From CAWBOV01 sp963790525 (GTDB lineage Bacteria > Actinomycetota > Actinomycetes > Mycobacteriales > Jatrophihabitantaceae), in assembly GCA_963790525.1 (NCBI GenBank), contig CAWBOV010000006.1, forward strand, positions 1 to 64,000: a stretch of DNA of 64,000 bases. Direction: 5' to 3'. Under the pieces are notes generated by a model. The model saw only the letters and a list, made by a program, of their open reading frames with translations, was not told the DNA's origin and made no database searches. Made by a program: the position numbers and the translations under genes. Positions 51,061 through 59,620 of the stretch are shown one piece after another (positions within the stretch are counted from its first letter, which is position 1; every line of letters begins with the position of its first letter).

Positions 51061-51094
51061 CCGCGATCGGCTCGGAGGTCGAGTTGCCTGCGCC

Positions 51095-51401
51095 GCCACC
51101 GGATGCGCCCAGTCTGTTCCGCTGCGCCCCGCCCAACTCGATAGCGAGTGTGTTCAGTGCTGGCGGGATGCGCGAGGTCACGGAGACCGAGGTGCGCGGG
51201 TTTTTAGAAGTAGCCAGCGGGGAGGAGTACTGGTCGTTCATGACGGAAGTCGCAGCTCCGGTCGTCGGCGGCTTGGCCGGAGTGGACGGTGCCACCCGCG
51301 ATCGCATCCGCACGCTCACGATCGACAAAGCGCAGGCGTACCAGAACGGAACCGGTCTGAGTCTGCCGCTTCACGCTCGCTGCATCATCGGCACCAAATA
51401 A
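51095..51401 (+). pseudogene. Methyltransferase C-terminal fragment A
   Basis: SLFRCAPPNSIASVFSAGGM, REVTETEVRGFLEVASGEEY, WSFMTEVAAPVVGGL and LPLHARCIIGTK are the last about 100 residues of a SAM methyltransferase of the UbiE-like actinobacterial type, without the SAM-binding half. A close copy lies at 56684-56986. The stop is TAA at 51399. Confidence 0.65.
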
Positions 51402-51572
51402 ATTCAAGAACACCGGGTCGTGCCAACCCGCGATCCTCGCGCGGACCCGCGGGTGCAGGCTGAACGGGACGCTACACGCAACCATCGCGCCGTCAATGGC
51501 GAGCAAGTCCTCGGACTCGATCGCGCTCTGAGGTGAGGGCTTGGACAGCGCCGCACGGCCCGGCCCGAACTC

Positions 51573-52510
51573 CTACGGGGACCGCCAGATCAGTTTGTGC
51601 ACGCCGAGGTGGCGGGGCAAGCTGCGCAGGCCGGGGATGTAGGGGACGAGGACGAAGACCAGGGTCAGTAACGCCATCAGGCCCCACACCAGGGCGTCGG
51701 CGTTGCCGGAGGTGGAGAAGGGTTTGACCTGGTACCAGAAGGTGTAGAGCCACATCCAGGGCTGGCCGGGGTAGTTGCCGGTCTCGTTCATCATTCCCCA
51801 CTGATCGCCTCCCAGGTGGTCGGCGCGGGCCAGGTCCTCCAAGTAGGCCCCGTCAGCGAGCAGCAGCAGTGGCTTGGTTTCGTTGCTGACGTAGAACGTG
51901 CTCGATGAGGTGAGCAAACCTTCCAGGCCGCCGGTGTCGGCGAGGGTGAGGAAGCTGCCCGCCAGGACGGGGACGGGTCCGTAGCTGCCTGCCGCGACCG
52001 TGGCGGGGTTCCCGTCGGGCACGGCGGCGAGGGCGTCGGAGTAGGTGCTGGCCCAGGTGGTCTGTTGATCGCTGCTGCCGCCCTTCCAGGCGGCGAGAGC
52101 TGTGATGAGGGCCGGGTTGCCGGTGACGGTGCCCAGCGGTCCCAAGACCAGGTCGCGGGCACTGTCGATCGGGATGCGGACCCCGCCCCAGCGTTGGAGA
52201 TGCAGTGGCCCGAGGTCTTGTCCGGGACCGTTCTTGTTGTAGGGCGCGCCGTAGCTGGCGCTGGTGCTGGTCCCGGCGAGTTCGGCGGTGGCGGTGGCCA
52301 CGACATCGGTCGGTGCCGCCTGCGCCCAGGCTTTGAGGGTGAGGGCTTTGTGGTCGGGTGAGGAGAACACCGCCGCAAGTAAGACAGTCAGCGCGCCGAT
52401 CACGACGAGGCGACGACGAACTCCTTGACGAGGTCATAGGGGCGGGTCGGGAACAGGTGCGAGTCCGGTGTCGTGTCTTTGTGCTGCCATCGGGACTTTG
52501 GGCTCGTCAC
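51573..52510 (-). pseudogene. Cytochrome b-associated membrane protein, one frameshift
   Basis: Begins at a GTG (52510) that overlaps the cytochrome b stop: VTSPKSRWQHKDTTPDSHLF, TRPYDLVKEFVVA. One base seems missing near 52411, after which the main frame follows (VVIGALTVLLAAVFSSPDHK; QRWGGVRIPIDSARDLVLGP; DQWGMMNETGNYPGQPWMWL; VFVLVPYIPGLRSLPRHLGV). It has an N-terminal helix, a large extracytoplasmic domain and a C-terminal helix pair near LPRHLGVHKLIW. Together with the next two genes it forms a small cytochrome b complex. If the indel is an assembly error, the protein is about 312 residues. Confidence 0.65.
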
Positions 52511-53242
52511 GGGATCGGCTCCAGCGTGGGTGCCGGGACGACGGTCGGAGGCGTGACCGTCGTCGGGGGCGACGGTGCAACGGCTGCATCGATGGGGCGT
52601 TCTTGGGCCGGTTCAGGGCCGGGTGGGATCGCGTCGAAGGGCGGTACGACGCCATGGCGTCGCACCAACACGACATGGGCGATGACCAGCACCCCGAGGA
52701 TCAGGGGCAGCAGCATGACATGCCAGAGCAGCATCTGGCCGGTGTCGAGCACGTTGAAGACTGATCCGATCCCGACGGAGTTGAGGCCGTCCTTGGCTTG
52801 CTCGGCGGTCCATTGGGAGTCGAGGTTCGTCTGGGATAGGTAGCCGGTGAACGCGGTGCCGATCGAGCCGAGGAACGCGACCGCGCCGGTTACCCAAGGT
52901 GAGTCCTCGGTTGCCGCGCCAGGCGGCCATGAAGAACTTCCCCCACAAGTGTACGACCATGCAGAAGAAGAACAGCTCCACGCTCCACAGGTGCGTCGAG
53001 TTCACGAAATGGCCGACTGAGGAGGCGTGCCACCAGGCGACCCCTTTCAGGGCCAGCACCAGCCCCGAGGCGATGACGTACAGCAACGCCGCCAGGCTCG
53101 CTACGCCGAACACGTAAATCCAGGACCGGACGTAGGCGGGTTGCCGGTCGGGCAGCAACTGACCCGCCGGGACCGTGCGAGAAAGGCGGGTCCGTAGCCG
53201 CACCGTCCAACTACGCGACATCTGGCCCTCAGACGTGGACAT
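52507..53242 (-). pseudogene. Cytochrome b N-terminal-domain protein, one frameshift
   Basis: First frame (from 53242): RSWIYVFGVASLAALLYVIA, ALKGVAWWHASSVGHFVNST, HLWSVELFFFCMVVHLWGKF, helices A and B of cytochrome b with heme-ligand histidines. One extra base near 52890-52897 shifts the frame; the rest reads AVAFLGSIGTAFTGYLSQTN, VFNVLDTGQMLLWHVMLLPL, IAHVVLVRRHGVVPPF. About 245 residues in all. It should accept electrons from quinol. The genes on both sides are its likely partners. Confidence 0.7.
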
Positions 53243-53432
53243 CGGGCACCTCCAGCCGGTCGGCCTGGGCGGCGTCGGTGTCGTCGCGTGCGTGCGGGAA
53301 GGGCACCAGAACCGCCAGCGCGAACACGACCAGCATCAAGATGATCACGATCAGATTCGCCAACGAAATCTGCACGACACCCCAATGCAGAAAGTGTGCG
53401 TGACCGCCCAACAGGCCCGCCGCGCTCGTCAT
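53229..53432 (-). CDS. Small membrane protein of the cytochrome b module
   Basis: 67 residues: HAHFLHWGVVQISLANLIVI and IILMLVVFALAVLVPFPHAR form one long membrane helix with flanking histidines. Its end overlaps the cytochrome b start by 14 bp, so translation is coupled. Small proteins with this HFLHWG..QIS..NL pattern accompany such cytochrome b genes in actinobacteria, as far as I recall. Confidence 0.7.
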   Translation of the reverse strand: MTSAAGLLGGHAHFLHWGVVQISLANLIVIILMLVVFALAVLVPFPHARDDTDAAQADRLEVPDVHV

Positions 53433-53699
53433 CGGGTCACTCGGTAGTTACAGCCGGTCAGGTCCATGGGCTTCCTCGGTCCACAACGGTGGGTAGCCGA
53501 ACTCCGTCGTCGCGGACTAAGAGTTTCGCGTGGGTGACGTGCCGGGCAGTGATCAGGTCACAGCCCGCATCGACGGAACCAGGAGTGCACGGTTATGAGC
53601 TGGACGCTCTCCACCGGCGCAGAGCCGATGGTCCCGTGCTGGCTGGACACTCAGCCAGCTCGGACGCTACACCTCCCGCCGACCCGGTAGCAGCACATC

Positions 53700-53935
53700 G
53701 CCCGACCCGCCTAGGCCAGATGCAGTCCGGGTAGCTAGCGATCCCACAGGTTCGGCTATGACTTCGCGGCGGCTGCGCAAGCCAGTCCTGTCGAAGATCG
53801 ATGAGCGACGGTGATGGACGGTGTTGCGGGGTGATCCACAGTTGGTCGCCGATCTGGGCGGTGGAGTACCCCTGGCACACAAGATTGGTGACTGTTCGTT
53901 CCCGCTCGGTCAGGCCGTAGGCCAGCATGATGACC
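53700..53935 (-). pseudogene. LuxR-type HTH remnant, frameshifted
   Basis: VIMLAYGLTERERTVTNLVC and QGYSTAQIGDQLWITPQ give the first helices of a LuxR-type domain; then the frame changes (NTVHH, SIFDRTGLRSRREVIAEPVG). Only the DNA-binding end of a regulator is left; the upstream part was replaced by the divergent DUF1206 gene's 5' region. Confidence 0.6.
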
Positions 53936-54046
53936 TCGGCAACGCCGGTCGGGGCGAAAGCCGCGCTGGCCGGACTGGCACGGGATAGGTTGTCAGTGCA
54001 CGTCGGGACGGGGTCGTCCTGGAGGCATCCAGTGAGGGCGGGGCGC

Positions 54047-54856
54047 ACAGTGGGGGCGATCTCCTCAGTCCGTAAGGCATCAGACAGCCCCGTGATGGCG
54101 GCGGCAGCGCGGCTGGGTTTGGCCGCGCGTGCGTTCGTGTATCTGGTCATTGGGTGGCTGGCCATCCAGATCGCGCTAGGCCATAGCAGCCAGCAGGCGA
54201 ATCAGAAGGGCGCGCTGGCTGACATCGCCCAGCATTCTGGCGGCCTCGTGCTCCTATGGATACTGGGGATCGGCTTCGCTGCCTACGCCGTGTGGAGGGC
54301 GTCTGAGGTCGCGTTCGGAGTCGCAGGCGAAGGCAAGAAGGCGGGCCCGCGCGTGCAGTCTGTGGTCCGCGCGGTGGTGTACGCCTCGCTGTCGGTGACG
54401 ACCTTTGCGTTCATCGCCGGTCGCTCCCGGCAGGGCCAGGCCCAGCAACAGGAGACTGCCACCGCGAAGCTCATGAAACACGGTTACGGACGCTGGCTGG
54501 TCGCCCTCGCCGGTCTGATCGTGGTCGCCGTCGGCGTCGCCATGATCATCGAAGGGGTCACGAAGAAGTTCGAGAAACATCTCCGGATGAACGAACTCCA
54601 CGGCGCAACGAGGACCGTCGTGGTGCGCCTGGGCGTCGTCGGGACCGTCGCCCGAGGTGTCGTGTTCGCCGTCGCGGGAGCCTTGGGCGTGGACGCGGCG
54701 ATCACCTTCGACCCCTCCAAATCGACCGGGCTCGACGGGGCGTTGCGGACACTGGCTGACCGGGCCTACGGGCCGTGGCTACTCGGCGCGCTCGCGGTCG
54801 GGTTGATCGCGTTCGGGCTGTACGGTTTCGCCGCCGCGCGGTGGGCCAAAACGTGA
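54047..54856 (+). CDS. DUF1206 membrane protein
   Basis: About 269 residues from the GTG at 54047 (an ATG at 54095 is also possible). Three repeats of a two-helix unit: AARLGLAARAFVYLVIGWLA, VQSVVRAVVYASLSVTTFAF, VVVRLGVVGTVARGVVFAVA, each followed by a GYG/AYG...LG loop (HGYGRWLVALAGL, RAYGPWLLGALAV). This threefold arrangement defines DUF1206. Function unknown. Its stop overlaps the phospholipase D gene (GTGA). Confidence 0.85.
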   Translation, partial: TVGAISSVRKASDSPVMAAAARLGLAARAFVYLVIGWLAIQIALGHSSQQANQKGALADIAQHSGGLVLLWILGIGFAAYAVWRASEVAFGVAGEGKKAGPRVQSVVRAVVYASLSVTTFAFIAGRSRQGQAQQQETATAKLMKHGYGRWLVALAGLIVVAVGVAMIIEGVTKKFEKHLRMNELHGATRTVVVRLGVVGTVARGVVFAVAGALGVDAAITFDPSKSTGLDGALRTLADRAYGPWLLGALAVGLIAFGLYGFAAARWAKT

Positions 54857-56442
54857 CAGCCGAGGAGCAGTGGTTCCTCAGTGCCGCTGAACGGGGCAAT
54901 GTGTGGACCCGGCTGGACCGCGACTATCCAGGGCAGGTGGCGTGGACCTCGGGCAACGACGTGACGCCCCTGGTCCATGGCCGGTCCTACCTGCCCGAGT
55001 TGCTGCGCTGCGTTCGGCTGATGCGCCGCGATGACCTGCTGCTGTTCACCGACTGGCGCGGAGACCCGGACCAGCTCCTCGATGGACCGGACACCCAGGT
55101 CGGGCGGGTGTTCTGCCAGGCCGCCGAGCGGGGTGTGCTGGTCAAAGGGCTGGTGTGGCGCTCGCATCTGGATCGGCTGGCGTTCAGCGAGCAGGAGAAC
55201 CGGCACCTGGGCGAGCAGATCAACCGCGCGGGCGGGGAGGTGGTGCGCGACATGCGAGTAAGGCCGGGCGGCTCCCATCACCAGAAGTTCGTGGTGTTGC
55301 GCCACCCGCAGCGGCCTGAGCTGGATGTCGCGTTCGTCGGAGGGATCGACCTGTGCCACAGCAGGCTCGATGACGAACACCATCACGGCGATCCGCAGCG
55401 CCAGCCGATGGCCAGCGTCTATGGAAACCGTCCGCCCTGGCATGACATTCAAGTAGCGGTCAGAGGGCCTGCCGTTAACGATGTCGAGGCGGTGTTCCGG
55501 GAACGGTGGGAGGACCCGAGCCCGCTGAACCGCAACCCGTTCAGCATCCTCGCCGACCGGATGCGCGGGGAGGACATCGACCCCGGCCCGCTGCCCCCGC
55601 AACTGCCAGCGCCCGAACCGCCCGGCAGCCACCATGTGCAACTGCTGCGGACCTACCCGAAGAAACGGCCCGCGTTCCCGTTCGCGCCCGAAGGCGAACG
55701 CAGCGTCGCGTACGGCTATGAGAAGGCCATCGGCCTGGCGCACAGCCTGATCTACGTCGAGGACCAGTACTTCTGGAACGCCGACATCGTCGCCAGCTTC
55801 GCCGACGCTCTCCGAACCAACCCCGGCCTGCGCCTGATCGTGGTGCTGCCGCTGTATCCCGACCAGGACGGGCGGGTGTCCAAGCCGATGAACCTCGTCG
55901 GGCGGCAACAAGCGTTAGACCTGGTCCACGAAGCAGGTGGGTCACGAGTGGGCGTGTACGGGATCGAGAACCACGCCGGAGTCCCGGTCTACGTCCACGC
56001 CAAAGTCGGCATCGTGGACGACGTATGGGCCAGCGTCGGCTCAGACAACATCAACCGCCGCTCCTGGACCCACGACTCCGAACTCGCCTGCGCCGTTCTG
56101 GACGACACCCCCTATCACCGACACCCGACCACCGTGGACAGCTTCGGCAGCGGCGCCCGACAGTTCGCCCGCAACCTACGACTGACCCTCGCCGCCGAAC
56201 ACCTCGACCGCACACAGAATGAGGTCGATGACCTGTGCGACCCGATCGCAGCGTTCGACGCATTCGCGCAATCGGCCAGCGCGCTCCAACGCTGGCACGA
56301 CCACGGCCAACAGGGCGTCCGGCCACCCGGCAGGCTCCGCCCCTACCCGCCCCTGCACCTGTCCAGAGCAACCCTGGCCTGGGCGACGCCCTTGTACCGA
56401 GTCATCTGCGACCCAGACGGACAACCCCGCCGCCGCACGTAA
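54853..56442 (+). CDS. Phospholipase D-family protein with two HKD motifs
   Basis: 529 residues from a GTG at 54853 coupled to the DUF1206 stop. HKD 1: GGSHHQKFVVLRHPQRPELD with VAFVGGIDLCHSRLDD. HKD 2: VPVYVHAKVGIVDDVWASVG with SDNINRRSWTHDSE. Both contain the His-x-Lys pair; together they form one active site. There is no signal peptide or membrane helix. It acts on phospholipids (hydrolysis or transphosphatidylation) and, next to a membrane protein, may remodel the membrane. Confidence 0.9.
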   Translation: MTAEEQWFLSAAERGNVWTRLDRDYPGQVAWTSGNDVTPLVHGRSYLPELLRCVRLMRRDDLLLFTDWRGDPDQLLDGPDTQVGRVFCQAAERGVLVKGLVWRSHLDRLAFSEQENRHLGEQINRAGGEVVRDMRVRPGGSHHQKFVVLRHPQRPELDVAFVGGIDLCHSRLDDEHHHGDPQRQPMASVYGNRPPWHDIQVAVRGPAVNDVEAVFRERWEDPSPLNRNPFSILADRMRGEDIDPGPLPPQLPAPEPPGSHHVQLLRTYPKKRPAFPFAPEGERSVAYGYEKAIGLAHSLIYVEDQYFWNADIVASFADALRTNPGLRLIVVLPLYPDQDGRVSKPMNLVGRQQALDLVHEAGGSRVGVYGIENHAGVPVYVHAKVGIVDDVWASVGSDNINRRSWTHDSELACAVLDDTPYHRHPTTVDSFGSGARQFARNLRLTLAAEHLDRTQNEVDDLCDPIAAFDAFAQSASALQRWHDHGQQGVRPPGRLRPYPPLHLSRATLAWATPLYRVICDPDGQPRRRT

Positions 56443-56683
56443 TCGCCCTAGCTACGCCCGGCTGGATCACGCTTCGGGCAGCGTTGAAGCCGATCCTGCA
56501 ACGCAGCTAGGCAGTCGGCCAGTTCGGGCGTCTCAGGGGAGCGCCGATCGACGACCGCATGCATCTAGGTCAGCGATCGTGGAGTGCTCTCAATAGGTAG
56601 CAACAATGCCGGGCCTATCATCACGAGGAGTTGTGTACGGACTCGTGCGGCGGGAGTTCGAGGCCCGATCCCCCGCGACTGTG

Positions 56684-56986
56684 GATTTTCTTCCCAGCCT
56701 GTTCCGCTGCGCCGCGCCCGGTGCGATAGCCAGCGTGTTCAGTGCTAGCGAGGTGCGCGAAGTCGCCGAGTCCGACGTGCGCGGTTCTTTGGATACATCC
56801 AGCGGGGAGGAGTACTGGTCGTTCATGACGGAGGTCGCCGCTCCGGTCGTCGGCGGTTTGGCCGCCGTGGACAGTGCCGCTCGTGACCGCATCCGCACGG
56901 TGACGATCGAGAAAGCTCAGGCGTACCGCGACGGAACCGGCTTGAGACTGCCGCTTCATGCGCGCTGCATCATCGGCACCAAATAG
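56684..56986 (+). pseudogene. Methyltransferase C-terminal fragment B
   Basis: SLFRCAAPGAIASVFSASEV, SSGEEYWSFMTEVAAPVVGG, RDRIRTVTIEKAQAYRDGTG, LPLHARCIIGTK: nearly the same tail as fragment A at 51095-51401, again without the SAM-binding half. The two fragments flank the cytochrome b, DUF1206 and phospholipase D genes in direct orientation. Confidence 0.65.
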
Positions 56987-57395
56987 AGCGCATGAGCACC
57001 CGGTGGTGCCAACCCGCGATCCGGCCCAACAGCGGGGAATCGCGGGCAGGCCGTCCGTGGCCCATCGTGCTTTCGCCCCAGATCAATAGCAGCCGAATTG
57101 TAGGAAGCGAAACGGCTTCGCGTCAGGCGCGGTCAAGCTGACGTGCCCGGTCGGTCTGGCGGTGAACCATCCACCGAGACGCAGATCGACTGGATCACGA
57201 GCACGACCAATTCGTCCGCGACTGGACTAGCGTCGCGGATGATGGTGTGGATGTGGTGGCGGCTGGGTTCGGCGTTGTGCGCGCTGCAGGGGGAGAGGAC
57301 GCCGTCACAATGGTGGCGCGAGATGCTCTGACCGAGCGCGCCTGCCGGCGCCGAGTGGGATCGCCGTGCGTGGCTGGCGTGTCTCTAAAGAGCCG
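56987..57395. other. Intergenic stretch, no supported gene
   Basis: About 410 bases after the methyltransferase fragment. No gene, RNA or clear repeat recognised. Confidence 0.4.
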
Positions 57396-57737
57396 TCAGC
57401 CGCGGAAGTCCAGGACCGGTTCCGGGGCGTGGAAGTCGTCGGCGAGTGAGAATCCGTGCACGCGTTGGACGTGGTCGCGGAACCATTGATCGAAGGGCTC
57501 GTTTGACTTGCCGAGGGTGGTGAAGGCGGCGGCGAGGTCGTCGCCCTCGAGGTAGATAATTGCGAGGTCACCCGCTGGTGTCGTCTGTATCCACACCGAT
57601 TCGCGGGTGATTCCGGCCCGGCGGCGGGCTTCTTCGTAGTCGGTCTTGCGTTCGCCGGTTTGGAAGGACTGCATGACCTCTCGGTCGAGTTCGGCCATGC
57701 CCGGTAGTAGCGGGGCGGTGAAGGCGATTGTCGGCAT
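57396..57737 (-). CDS. DUF6176-like small protein
   Basis: 113 residues from the ATG at 57737. Sequence pattern: DREVMQSFQTGERKTDYEEA, GITRESVWIQTTPAGDLAII, YLEGDDLAAAFTTLGKSNEP, FDQWFRDHVQRVHGFSL. It fits a one-domain ferredoxin-like fold seen in uncharacterised actinobacterial proteins that I associate with DUF6176. It is divergent from a MarR gene with two palindromic sites between them and so is probably that regulator's target. Confidence 0.7.
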   Translation of the reverse strand: MPTIAFTAPLLPGMAELDREVMQSFQTGERKTDYEEARRRAGITRESVWIQTTPAGDLAIIYLEGDDLAAAFTTLGKSNEPFDQWFRDHVQRVHGFSLADDFHAPEPVLDFRG

Positions 57738-57813
57738 CGGTTGTTCTCCATTTCCTGGCGAGGCGGCGGTTGCATCGATGGTCGCGCGACCGTTGGTTGA
57801 CCCTCCCGAACAC

Positions 57814-57825
57814 TTGGCATGCCAA
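57814..57825. promoter_or_regulatory. Perfect palindrome TTGGCATGCCAA
   Basis: 12-bp dyad in the divergent region between the DUF6176-like gene and marR. A related dyad follows at 57843. Confidence 0.7.
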
Positions 57826-57842
57826 CTAATAGCCCTGCGTGT

Positions 57843-57854
57843 TTGGTATGTCAA
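57843..57854. promoter_or_regulatory. Related dyad TTGGTATGTCAA
   Basis: Same pattern (TTG-x-YATR-x-CAA), 29 bp after the first site; together they look like a double MarR operator. It overlaps an in-frame ATG at 57848, which argues for the later MarR start. Confidence 0.65.
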
Positions 57855-57877
57855 GTATTTGGTTTAGATTGGACGAC

Positions 57878-58324
57878 GTGACCGACGAGGAGTCAGCCAG
57901 ATGGATGCCGGCCTTCCTCGCCCTGCTTCGAACCCACGCCCGGCTGAGCGACCAGCTCGAACTCGACCTCCGGCGCATCAGCAGGCTCAGCGTGGCGCGC
58001 TATGACGTGCTCATGCACCTGGATATGGCAGGGGGACGGCTCCGACTCAGCGACCTCGCGCAAGCCATGGTCTTGTCACCGTCGGGGTTGTCGAAGCTGC
58101 TCGACCGCATGCAGGAATCCGGACTCATCGAGCGGCAACCCGATCCCCACGATGCCCGCTCGACCTTCGCTGCCATCACCAGGCACGGCCGCGCGGTGGT
58201 GAAGAGGACCCGCCAGCGCCACCACGCATTCCTGCAGCACATCGTCGGCGACGTGCTCGATGATCGCGACCTCGCCGATCTGAAGAGAGTCATGGCTCGA
58301 CTCGACGCTGGCATACCGCGCTGA
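57878..58324 (+). CDS. MarR-family transcriptional regulator
   Basis: 148 residues from the GTG at 57878 (an ATG at 57848 lies inside the operator). Winged helix: ISRLSVARYDVLMHLDMAGG, LSDLAQAMVLSPSGLSKLLD, RQPDPHDARSTFAAITRHGR. Long dimerisation helices at both ends. It is divergent from the DUF6176-like gene; the two TTGGYATGYCAA dyads are probably its binding sites. Confidence 0.87.
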   Translation: MTDEESARWMPAFLALLRTHARLSDQLELDLRRISRLSVARYDVLMHLDMAGGRLRLSDLAQAMVLSPSGLSKLLDRMQESGLIERQPDPHDARSTFAAITRHGRAVVKRTRQRHHAFLQHIVGDVLDDRDLADLKRVMARLDAGIPR

Positions 58325-58681
58325 CCCCGCTTCCTGCGCCGCTGCGCCGTGCCGGGGGGCGCGTGTCCGTGCTGACGGCGTTGCCGGCGTTCTTCATCAA
58401 CGTTGGGGCCGGCACTAGAGTCTTTGTGGCGGCCGCGATAATCCTCTCCGGGTGACCGTGACACTGGTGCTCACCCCGGCCCGCGAACGCTTGGTGGTAA
58501 CCGATTAACCAGCGCACCGCCCAAGATCTGAAGCCGGAACGGTGTTGAGCTGACATAGATCTGTAGATCGACCGCGCAGCGGATCTTCATACCCGATCGG
58601 TGTCATCACCGGACATAGGTATGAAGATCGGCAGTGCGGGCGCTGAGGCGGTGCTCCAAGCGATGCTGACTCGATCGTCCT
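58325..58681. other. Intergenic stretch with a large hairpin
   Basis: About 360 bases. It contains a short open remnant (VLTALPAFFINVGAGTRVFV) reminiscent of a membrane segment but without context, and the inverted repeat listed separately. Confidence 0.4.
58582..58629. repeat. 12-bp perfect inverted repeat GATCTTCATACC / GGTATGAAGATC
   Basis: Arms 58582-58593 and 58618-58629 with a 24-nt spacer. It could be a hairpin in RNA, a regulatory site, or the two ends of a lost small element. It is AT-richer than its surroundings. Confidence 0.55.
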
Positions 58682-59383
58682 CTAACTGGTCGAGGCCGAG
58701 GTGCGCGTATCAGGTTGGCGTCCAGGGTTGCCAGCGTGCCCGTCGTGGGCGTGTGAGGTGCGGCGGCCGTTGATGATGCAGGCGACGATCCATGCCATCA
58801 GCGCGAGGATCGGGGCGAAGAGGAAGCTCAGTAGCAGGACGGCGGCGACGATCCAGGTGAAGATCGCCATCTTGTGGCCGAAGACGGCTGCGGTGCGGGC
58901 TTGGTGGGCGAGCACGGCGAGGCACAGTGCGGTGGCGGCCAGGCCGGGGATGCCGGTCAGGACGAAACCCAAGCCGTTGGATAGTCGGAGGAGGTCGGCT
59001 GAGGGGAGTGGGTATTTGCTGCTGAGTTCGCTGCCGGAGATGTAGGCCATGAGCGTTCCGCCGATGGCGATGCAGGTGGTCGCGACACCGGCCGCGATGA
59101 GCGGCAGAGGGTTCGTTGTGCCATCAGGTCGGGCGTTGCTGATGCGCTGCCACATACCGGTGAGGAACGTCATCAGGCTCAACGCGGCGAGGATGAGGCA
59201 GATACCGGTTGTTAGATGGCTGAGCTGGTTGCTGTGGCCGGTGTAGTTGGCGATCCATTTCGCGTCCGAGGCGTTGCTGCTGGGCGGGTTGCTCGAGACG
59301 ACTGAGGCGATGAAGAAGACGTTGAAGCCGATTCCGGTCAGCGTCGTGGTGCGTGGGAGGGGCTGGGTTGGCGATGTGGGCAT
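58682..59383 (-). CDS. Integral membrane protein, unknown family
   Basis: 233 residues with about six hydrophobic segments (TLTGIGFNVFFIASVVSS, LTTGICLILAALSLMTFLTG, PLPLIAAGVATTCIAIGGTL, GLGFVLTGIPGLAATALCLA, AIFTWIVAAVLLLSFLFAPI). The polar C-terminus is His/Ser-rich. The layout resembles DUF4386-like four-to-six-helix proteins, but I cannot assign it. It is divergent from the double histidine kinase, which may control it. Confidence 0.65.
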   Translation of the reverse strand: MPTSPTQPLPRTTTLTGIGFNVFFIASVVSSNPPSSNASDAKWIANYTGHSNQLSHLTTGICLILAALSLMTFLTGMWQRISNARPDGTTNPLPLIAAGVATTCIAIGGTLMAYISGSELSSKYPLPSADLLRLSNGLGFVLTGIPGLAATALCLAVLAHQARTAAVFGHKMAIFTWIVAAVLLLSFLFAPILALMAWIVACIINGRRTSHAHDGHAGNPGRQPDTRTSASTS

Positions 59384-59556
59384 CGGGTGGGCCTTTCTCC
59401 TGATGGGCGCGACGGTTGCGCGCTTCGCATGTGCGAGCGTGGCGTGTGAACCGGGTGGCCCGCGTCCTGCGTGGGCAGGATTGGGTTGTAGCCCTTAGGT
59501 GGATTGATTGGTCGTCCTTGCGCAGGATGCCGCCGCCGGCGGCCGCGGCTAACCTC

Positions 59557-59620
59557 CTTCTATGACCGTGACGGCGGCAGCGCGCGAGCTTCTATGACCG
59601 TGACGGCGGCAGCGCGCGAG
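59557..59620. repeat. 32-bp tandem duplication across a start codon
   Basis: CTTCTATGACCGTGACGGCG...GAG is repeated exactly twice, from 59557 and from 59589. The unit contains ATGACCGTGACGGCG, so each copy offers the same ATG (59562 and 59594). Because 32 is not a multiple of three, only the second ATG is in frame with the kinase. Confidence 0.9.
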
